A DNA stretch of 64,000 nucleotides from Megascapheus bottae. Taxonomy: Eukaryota > Chordata > Mammalia > Rodentia > Geomyidae. Positions 56,338 to 64,000 of this stretch are shown here, in pieces. Below the pieces are notes generated by a model that worked only from the letters and a program-made list of their open reading frames with translations, was not told where the DNA came from and searched no databases. Where the stretch lies: the NCBI GenBank assembly GCA_024803745.1, contig JANJXV010000016.1, positions 44,026,025 to 44,090,024 of the forward strand, written 5' to 3'. Both the position numbers and the translations under genes were made by a program. The stretch's first letter is position 1; each line of letters opens with the position of its first letter.

Positions 56338-58086
56338 AAGCAAATCCTTAATAAGCCATTAATGCAGGCAGGCCATAGTCCCTGAGGATCCCTTGTGTTT
56401 TTATAATTTTGCTAAGGAGAAGAAAGCCCAGAGAGGCCACAGCTCTGTCCAGAAGTGTAAATCATGTGTGGACCATGAGATATTTCAGAAGATGGGAAGA
56501 CCAGATGCTTCAGGACAGGAGATTAAAGAACAGAAGTCTGTGTAATGAGGCCTCATCTGTAAACCATCAAGAAGTTAACTCAGAAGCAAAGGAAGAGATC
56601 AGAAGTTGTTGTTTTGACAAAACATGCTCTAGGGCGGAGTGGACCTCACACCCTGGCACAGGGTGAGCAGTGGTACACTGCCCAGGGACAGAGGCTGAGC
56701 TGTGAGAATGTGGGGGCAGCTCTTGGACCACCCATGGCAGAATTTCTGCCAAGTGAGAGGAGGGAGAGGCTAGGATGTGGCCAGCAGCGCAGAATCTTTG
56801 GCATTTGGAGGCATCTCTCAAAAGGCGGTGTGATATCTGTACTTGATCCTTGACATAGAAATCGTCTGTTTGGCATAGCGGTATTGAAGAATGGCTGGGT
56901 GATCTGGGAACCCTGCTGCAGAAATTCTCGTGAGCCTTACTCTCCTCACATGGTTCAGTTCATGGGAGTCTCTGTAACACGAGGGCAAACAGCTCAGTTC
57001 CAGAACCAAGGCAGCCAGAGATAGGTCTAGAAGGCCACGGGGTTGCTGAGGTGTGTCAAGGCAGGGCAAAAACCAGAGCCCTGGGGCCAGGAGCACCTTG
57101 AAGGGGTGCAGACTCTGCAGCCCAGGGAAGGCCGCCTCCGCCTCGAAGCAGATGGGGTGCTGCCACGCCAGGCGTCAGTGTTGCCAAAAGTGAAGCGTGG
57201 AAACGGCGGCCCGTCCCATCCAGTCCAGAAGTGGAACGTCCACCTGGCAGTCACAAAGCCCTGGGCTCCATCTCCTCCGGCACTACAGAAACACTCACAA
57301 GTGCACTGCACTAGCTGAAAGATAACGAGGCCAGAGCAGTCCCGAGGGACTGTCCTCAGGCCATTAATTATTACTTAGGACTCTGCTGGCAGTTCTTCTT
57401 AGTCTCCAAGCGGGAAAAGGGTCATCCACTTCAACCAGGGAAAGCTCTGTCCACGCCTCTGCCCTAGGCCTGCGTTAGCCCACGGACATAAAAAAGCCCT
57501 ATGTTTCCTTTCTCTCCCAACTGAGCTTTCCAATAGAACCTCTTAAACCAAGCGCAGTGGTTTCTCCGTAAGTTTTCTGGTCTCAGTTTCCACAGACATG
57601 GAACTGCCTCCCCCATCCCCGGACATGGTATCTCCAGTTACTGTGTACACCTTGGTGCCATTGTATTAAGCTCTACAAATTTCCAGTCACCCATTTCCAA
57701 GCCAAGGTCGAGAGTCACCAGGACAGCTTCACCAAAGGGTTTGCTCACAAATGGTTCTCATTCCTTTCCCACTTTTGTCCAAATTTTTCATAGACGGACA
57801 GCACATTTCTAAAAACCAGAGTCTTCCATTGGCGTTATCATGACGTCCTTTGAAGCTGTCATCTCGGCCACCACCATAGACAACACAGTTAGCAAGCTGG
57901 CTGAGCTGAGACCGTGCTCAGACAGGACAGCTGTCTTCAAGTGGCCAGTGCTTCCCTCGTGCCTTCTGGGCTGATTTTGAAATATGCACGAATAAATACA
58001 AGTGCCATGTGTGCCCACATACCCCACCATATGTGTGCATGTATACGTACATGCGTGTGCGCATAGGGACGTCAAGAGGCAGTGTT
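56338..58086. other. 1.7 kb single-copy DNA, nothing recognised
   Basis: Frames of 75-95 codons overlap on both strands. No domain or repeat could be assigned. Confidence 0.4.
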
Positions 58087-58327
58087 TCGCTCATGCTTTA
58101 TTTTTGTTTTTGTTTTTGTTTTTTTTTTGCCAGTCCTGGGCTTGAGCTCAGGGCCTGAGCACTGTCCTTGGACTTTCTCAAGGCTAGAGCTCTACCACTT
58201 GAGCCTCAGCACCACTTCTGGCTTTTTTCTATGTATGTGGTACCGAGGAATCGAACCTGGGTCTTTGTGCATGCTAGGCAAGCACTCTACCACTAGGCCA
58301 AACTCCCGGCCCCTCGCTCATGCTTTA
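58087..58327 (-). mobile_element. IDL-Geo SINE, antisense, exact 14-bp target duplication
   Basis: The body runs from the T-rich tail (58101-58129) to GGCCCC at 58313. Read on the minus strand, the ID-like half has TTGGCCTAGTGGTAGAG and GGTTCGATTCCTCGG, nearly perfect tRNA-like A and B boxes. The Geo half is complete. The tail includes (CAAAAA)n. The duplication TCGCTCATGCTTTA is present at 58087-58100 and 58314-58327 without a mismatch, so this is one of the youngest insertions in the window. A plus-strand 84-codon open stretch crosses it by chance. Confidence 0.95.
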
Positions 58328-58329
58328 AA

Positions 58330-58870
58330 AAGTTGATATATTTCTTTTTTCTGGTAGAGTTACTCCATCCTTCTCTCTGGCATCATTTTCTTTTAGCTTT
58401 AAGTACTACATTTTTTTAATTTCGTACACTTAAGACAAAGTTTCCCCTTATTTGTCTAACTAAATTCTCTATTTTCAGTTTTGAAGGATGACTTCTCTGA
58501 CTGTGCATTTTTATTCTGTAGATTTTTTCCTCGTTTCACACTGCAGACACATCGGTCTATTACGTTGGTCTTTTACAGTTTCCATTAAAGTTCAGTTTGA
58601 AATCGTCTTTTGTAGCCAGTATCCGTTCAGTGCAGCTCCACTCTTCTCCGTGGTGGCTGCTGTACTGTGCCTGGGGAGTTATTTGTCCCCAGCTGAGTTT
58701 GTTGAGCTTCTTAAATCTATAAATTGATGTTCATCCGTCTTTTAAAATTCTCTGTCCTCTTTTTTCAAATATTTATTTCCCATTGCTTTTCATTGATCCT
58801 CTTAGCACTCCAATTATACATATGTTAGGACTTTTCACTGTATCCCTCACCTGAACTCAAACTGTCACAA
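58330..58870 (-). mobile_element. Ancient L1M 3' region, antisense
   Basis: Plus-strand order matches antisense L1M: GTTGAGCTTCTTAAATC at about 58700, 'ataaattgatgttcatc', CTTTTTTCAAATATTTATTTCC at 58760, then 'cctcttagcactccaattatacatatgttaggac' at 58800. It is the same region of the L1 as in the copy at 22680, with different divergence. No frame is intact. Confidence 0.65.
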
Positions 58871-59341
58871 GATTCTAAAATTTCCAGGCTCCTAAAGGGT
58901 TAGAAAATAAATTTTTGTTTTTAAAGCATTAAGTTTTTGGTATTGTTCTTTGGCAAGTTTAATTGAATAAGATAAGTAATTTTCCTAAATTCATTGCTTC
59001 ATAATCTCATAGTTTTTCTATTTTCTAGCATCCAAACTGATATTGTTTGTTAATGTCACCATGAGTCACAATTTGGGTCACTGTGAGCTTCCTCGTGGAT
59101 GGGTCCTTATGAACATGGCTCCCCCTGGGCGAGGTTCTGGCTGCATTACCACTGAGTAGAGCACACACTTGTGGCCATAGCTCCCAGACACACAGGCCAG
59201 GACGTCAAGGCAGAATCATTTCCTGATGTTTGCCTTTGGTGGTTGCCAGTCTTCTTTGAATAAAGATTAGTGCATCTCTTTGGCTGAGGAGATTAGAGAA
59301 TTGCCCCAGTCCTCCCAGTCCTTCTCTCCATGACTGAAATG

Positions 59342-59343
<2 letters not shown>
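58871..59343. other. AT-rich to mixed DNA, nothing firm
   Basis: 58871-59060 may be an eroded continuation of the antisense L1. Nothing was recognised after that. Confidence 0.35.
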
Positions 59344-59410
<67 letters not shown>

Positions 59411-59411
59411 T
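59344..59411. repeat. (CT)n microsatellite
   Basis: A pure CT run of about 58 bp is followed by a (TTTCTC)-type imperfect end. The minus-strand (GA)n makes artefactual Arg-Glu repeat frames. Confidence 0.95.
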
Positions 59412-59536
59412 CTCTGTCTCCATCTTAAAAAGATGGGTGTGAATATATTTTGTACCCACCAAGACAATCTGGGAAAATGTTCCCAAAAATCCCTAATTTA
59501 ACCCAGCCCTTTTCCAAAAAGTAATTAAAAGAAAAG

Positions 59537-59612
59537 AGCTGGGGGTGTACTAGAGTGTCTTTCCAGCGAGGTCCTGGATTCAAACCTTAATTCTGCATAC
59601 AATTGGCACTTT
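59537..59612 (+). mobile_element. Old ID-like SINE monomer
   Basis: GAGCTGGGGGTGTACTAGAG (A-box side), GGTCCTGGATTCAAACC (B box) and a short AATTCTGCAT end match a degraded tRNA-derived ID-like unit. No Geo half follows. Confidence 0.5.
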
Positions 59613-62600
59613 CAAGTTCTGTTCTAAAATTCTGTTCTATTGGTTCCCTTCCATTCTACTGCTTCAAATTCTGGTTGAAGCTCCAGTGTAGTAGTCGTTC
59701 TTGGGAAGAGCTGATACAAACCTCTCCTAACTTGCAGTGGCCCAGCTTGAGATATTTCAATAGTACGAGAAGGAAAAGGTGCAGCCCTATCACCCTCCCA
59801 GGCCTCACTTTCAGTGCAACGTCCAGCAAATCACATACCATATTCAGCCTTTTGTTGTCAAATTGCCTTTTTGTTAAACAGTTTTATCCCCCTGTAGGCA
59901 AAGGTAAGAGTCCTTAGTTTAAGGTCAGACAGCTGAGCCCTGATGTCTGGTTTGCGTAGGTATGTGAAAACACAGTATTTTCAGCTTACAACGAGCGTAT
60001 CAGAATGTAACCTCAGTCCATACCTGTACTAAAGTAGTAATTCAGCAGGACTTCTCTCTCCCAGATGGAAAGCTTTTAACTTGAAATGGGAGCCATATAG
60101 CTGATCCCTGTTTTAGCGAAGAGGGACTCTGCCATTTTGCCTGAGTGAAATTAATCAATATCTTACTCAGAGGAGCCCAAGAGCCTGTGGAATATTGGAG
60201 CTTGTTTCAGGGAAGAGGTGAGACTCAGGTCAGTCCTGAAAGATGTGGCAGCTATACAGAAAGGAAAGGAAAATTCACCAGGGACAGAAAATCTACCGTG
60301 TGTTAGCATGTTTGTACATCATTACATAAATCACCTGACCAGTGCAAAGGCCGCAAAGGAAGATACCATGGTAAGGACGTATAAGATCCCAGATTTTACT
60401 ATTAGCCTTCACTGTATAGCTATCAATAACTTTGGCCACCACCCCTGCTACTTCCTTGAGTCCAGACTTCCTGAGGGCTCCTCGGGCACCATCTTCAGTG
60501 CTCCATGGATGGCCACGCCCTTCCCTGTGGACTTCCAGCATTCCCATGGGAGCCCCTCCAGTGCTGGAGAGCCGTTAGCTTGTCGGCCAACAACCAGTGG
60601 AAATACCTCTCCGCCTGTGACGGAGATAAAGCCATAGCCTATCGCATTAAGCAGTGTTATCACTCTCTTAAATGGAGCTTGTGTAACCTGATTCTTGAGA
60701 GAATACTTTTTCCAAAGCAAGGATAAAGAAACAAAAACATGATTGGCAACATTTTACCATTAGATACCACACCTTAAACGTTCTTGGCGTACATTGTAAG
60801 CCAAGTTACATGTGACTAATCCAGGTAAATGAAGATCCTTGAATTCCGAGCCAAGAGCTTTGACTATTACTTCATGAACAAGACAGACTTGTTGAACTTG
60901 TCCTAATGGGATGCCATGATGAAAGCCTTTCGTAAAGGTTAGCAGGCTCGCAGTGGGCAGAATGCCCTGGGAATCTGTACAGATGGGCCAGACTAATGGT
61001 GGGCACTGTGTATTTAATGTTAGAGATACTCCTAACCAAGAATTAATATGGATTGGCATTGTGTAATGGTTTAGGGGGACAAAGATCTCAGACCAACTCA
61101 AATGTTCACGCACAGGCAGTAAGATGAAGGAATATGGTTTTCCAAGGGAAAAACAGGAAGCTACGTTCTAAATTTTAGTCAGTTGTGAGATCTTTTTGAA
61201 CATTTCTGATGAGTGGCCACACACCTGCTGCGACGTGGTGAGGGCCCAGGGGTATACCCCAAGTCAGACTTGCGGCAAACCCTTACCATGTTGTGGTATG
61301 GAAGGGAGAAAGAGCTAAAGAGTTGCTTAGAGTGGACGTACACAGAAGTAAAGAAAAATATGAAAATCAAGCAACAAGCTCTACTGTTCACCGAGCTTCC
61401 AATTTCTCATCTCCATTGAATCCATAGCACAAGCAAGAAAAGCTCAAGGGCTACGCGTGGCACTCACCTGTGAAGAAGGGAAAGAGCTCCCGCTTCACAA
61501 TCCACTTAGAAACACAAAGCAAAAACACAAGGACGTGTGTCAGGAAAATGCTGTCCAGGTAAACATGCGTAGACCAGGAAAGATTAACTCAGACCAGGCC
61601 CACAAGACTAGTTTTTCCTTGGGTTTATGCAACAAAACACATGTGAAGAGGAAACCAAGCTCTTCTCTTCCTTGTGTCTTTCCTTCCACCACGGAGCAAC
61701 TTTCACACACTATAACCCCACACTGTATGTGTCCCTTTTGGCAAGTTTGAGTAAAACCATTCCCGTCATCTCCCCAGGACTTCATCACCTGAAGTCCTCC
61801 TCACAGTTCTCCTGAGCTCTTCGCAGCCCTGGCCGCAGGAAGCTGGGGACCTGCTTTCCTGTGTCTTCTAATGAGTGTGCTGGTCTCCACGTTTCTGCAG
61901 ATGGACTCCCAGGAGGCCCCTCTCGGGATGGATGGCTTGTCCAGGACGATGTGTGGCCAAGGCAATCTGGTGCTATTACTGCGCCTGTCCAAGTCACTTT
62001 CTTCTCAGGGCTCAGTGATTGCTCTGCTCTTGGTTCTTCTGTGATTGCGCGTCCGTTGTCTGACAATGGACGCAGACCTTGCTCGTAGCTCTGAGGACCA
62101 GGGAGACAGCACACGCGAGAGTCTGCAGGCTCTCAAGTCTAGGTGTGTACATGTGTTCATTTCTCCATGAAATTCCTACCCAATGATTGCCCATTCATTT
62201 GGTAGATTGATTTTGAGACTCCATGAAAACCTGTCACAGTCACCACCAGAGAGGAGCTGTGTCACTGGTTTACCATTTTATACAAGAGTTGTTGCACATG
62301 CTCACCAATATCTGTCATCCACCAATATCTGTCATTTCGCTTGTGTTTTTTCTGCTTAAATGTGGAAACAAGCTGTCCCCAAAGCTTTCACCCCAGGAAC
62401 CACTCTGATGGATCACGGGAAGGAACCAGGTCCTTCTTTCCTGCATGACAAGGCAGTGGAATTACCATGATGGCTCCAGATTAATTAACACACATGCCCT
62501 CAGGCTGGAAGCCAACTTTATATTCCATGTAGATAATGAAACCTAAATAGATTCTGCTAGAAAGCAACAAGAAGACATGCTTCTTTGGTAGAGAGCTATG

Positions 62601-62619
62601 GCTGCCTTCTGCTATATTT
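59613..62619. other. 3 kb single-copy DNA, no firm feature
   Basis: I recognised no SINE or L1. Frames of 139 codons (60218-60637 plus) and 117 codons (60760-61113 minus) are the longest. The second has a protein-like composition that might be a relic of an endogenous retroelement, but I could not assign it to a family. No RNA gene was seen. Confidence 0.35.
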
Positions 62620-62760
62620 AAAAATAAATAAAACAGCCTTTATATATTAAAAAAAGGATTAGGCATGTGAAATATATCTATATATTTAGAAATAGGAAAG
62701 TTACAAATGTTTAGAAATAGACATTTATATATGTAGAAGATGTATGTGAATCGAAGGCTG
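62620..62760. repeat. AT-rich low-complexity stretch
   Basis: (AAAT)-like and (AT)n-rich sequence with a near repeat of GTTTAGAAATAG / ATTTAGAAATAGG within about 40 bp. Confidence 0.6.
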
Positions 62761-63394
62761 CAGAAGCACAGCTCATGTACTTTTTCTTTGCATTCCGTCA
62801 ATAAACAACGGCTCCCAGCTGTGGATGGAGGGGCAGTGCAAGGGCAAGGGAGGAGGCAAGGGCTGTGACCACTGCTGGACAGGACCAGAGGGGGAGAGGC
62901 CGGCCACAGGGCCTTGGCACATCGTCCAGAGCTTGCCCCACCACACAGTGAAACCCACCCATTTGCACTGGAGATTCCTAACTCAGATCAATTTGGCAAT
63001 ATTCTCCTAATGTGCCCCACAATCCTCTCATGCCATCCATGGATAGGAAGAATACTCAAGGATTAATACAGGGTACCCCTCACCAGAAAGGCACAGGTAA
63101 GAATAAAAATGGCTGAATTTCTAAAAGAAGCACATACAGAGAAACCCACGGATATTCTAGGGCGCTTCTATCTATCTGTACTTTAGGGGAGGAATGAAGA
63201 AAATCAGTGCACCACAGCAGTGGCCTGGTCACAGGTCAGTTGATGCCCCATGCCCCCAGGGGTGCCCTGGATGTCCCCAGGCTGTGTGCCATCGGTGCCC
63301 GGGGGAAGGGCGGAGGCCAGGCTCCTCCTCCAGCCCCCCCGGAGTGGCTCGTGGACAGACAGCACAGTCTGTCCATCTCCAGTGGGCGCCTCGC
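62761..63394. other. Single-copy DNA, nothing recognised
   Basis: No repeat or exon was assigned. 63230-63400 is GC-rich and open on the plus strand without a recognisable family. Confidence 0.4.
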
Positions 63395-63620
63395 GTGGCA
63401 GTGAGCGGTGATGAAATATTGGAGCCAGGTGCTGTTCTTAACTCGGTATCATCCCGCCCCTATTGCTCCAATAAATCTAATGGCGTCCCGGAGCCAGGGA
63501 GACGCACGGCTGCCGCGGCATTGACGAGGACCTGGCTATTAAGCTGTCTGCAGACTCTAGAATCAGTGAAATGTTTGACAGCGCAGGGACAAATATGTAT
63601 TAGCAACATTGCTTAATCCA
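63395..63620. promoter_or_regulatory. Possible conserved non-coding element
   Basis: The block is repeat-free and very balanced. It includes ATTGCTCCAATAAATCTAAT (an inverted CCAAT followed by a Hox/Cdx-like ATAAAT core), GGCTATTAAGCTG, and AGTGAAATGTTTGACAGC with a TGACAG Meis/TGIF-like core. Motif content and lack of any repeat or decay signs resemble deeply conserved developmental enhancers. Needs alignment. Confidence 0.3.
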
Positions 63621-64000
63621 TGTTTCAAGGGCAGAATTTGAAACCAGACTTTCACACCATGCCAGCTCAGATGGCTGGAAGGATACTGTCCTAGAGGAAA
63701 CGCCAGAGGCCACCCTGTGCCCGTGACCCATTTCCCTGCCCTTCTTCCGCCAGCCCAGCCCCTCGGGCAGGGCAGAGCCAATCTCATCCTGCAGACACTG
63801 TGTGGCTCAGGGAGGAAGAAAACAGAACCATTAAAAATGATTCTTAACACCTCATTTTCCCCCAAAGCAATGATGAGATGAAGCCTGAGGCGCTGGGATT
63901 GTATGGAGACCAACACATGGAGTGCTGAGACGGCTGCCACGAAGGGACTGGCTCAGCCTTCCTGCCCAGCAGCGCCATCCTTGAACCTGAGCCACGGTCA
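63621..64000. other. Single-copy DNA to the window end
   Basis: The 125-codon minus frame (63563-63940) has no recognisable domain. The last 50 bases (CCATCCTTGAACCTGAGCC) hint at an antisense tRNA-derived or B1-like SINE cut by the window edge, too short to call. Confidence 0.35.

Noticed and set aside
60760..61113. 117-codon minus-strand frame that looked like a possible endogenous retroelement relic
   Set aside because: I could not place it in any gag, pol or env order and no LTR was found nearby. It is left unassigned.
1..64000. CRISPR arrays, phage genes, bacterial operons or plasmid features
   Set aside because: The tandem arrays have no spacers between units. SINEs, L1s and low coding density show a mammalian genome.

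Overview
This window looks like non-coding nuclear DNA from a mammal, most probably a rodent of the superfamily Geomyoidea (kangaroo rats, pocket mice, pocket gophers). The main evidence is a dimeric SINE present in at least six copies. Its left half is an ID-like, tRNA-Ala-derived unit with recognisable A and B boxes. Its right half is the Geo unit. This arrangement matches IDL-Geo, which the literature describes as restricted to Geomyoidea. Low CpG, abundant LINE-1 and SINE remnants, long (CA)n, (TG)n and (CT)n tracts and the absence of long open frames agree with a mammalian intergenic or deep intronic region. I found no protein-coding gene that I can name, and no rRNA or functional tRNA gene. 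Open frames of 60-240 codons are scattered on both strands but none shows a recognisable family. The longest are explained by tandem repeats or LINE-1 remnants.

Layout. 1-22.6 kb is mostly single-copy DNA with a few SINEs (1.1, 10.5, 13.0 and 20.0 kb), one possible small exon (2.06-2.19 kb, minus strand), a short minisatellite (6.9 kb) and an RFX-type X-box (15.95 kb). 22.7-33.9 kb is repeat-dense. It holds an antisense ancient L1 3' end, a SINE inserted inside another SINE (25.4-25.9 kb), a 330 bp GAA/GGA purine tract grown from a SINE tail (27.4-27.7 kb), a 5'-truncated and broken L1 ORF2 (29.5-32.0 kb), and copies of an unclassified repeat family. 36.0-40.4 kb carries two more ancient L1 remnants, the second split by about 400 bp of GC-rich DNA. 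41.0-43.0 kb is a cluster of tandem repeats: eleven 36-bp units, nine 37-bp units and a long CA tract. From 43.9 kb to the end the DNA is again mostly single-copy. Several AT-rich, homeodomain-motif-rich stretches (about 44.0-44.6, 50.3-50.6, 53.2-53.6, 54.5-54.9 and 63.4-63.6 kb) have the feel of conserved regulatory elements, though this cannot be proven from one sequence. Another SINE, an antisense L1 3' end and a CT tract lie at 58-59.4 kb.

There is no gene set here that works together. The window records repeat history: 7SL/B1-like, ID-like and Geo modules joined in different combinations, L1 decay over a range of ages, and tandem-repeat growth. Any function is likely to be regulatory and needs cross-species alignment to show. 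I did not find a convincing new gene system. The most unusual items are the alternative SINE heads joined to the same Geo tail, the unclassified repeat family, the tandem-repeat cluster and the G14/C16 inverted repeat.
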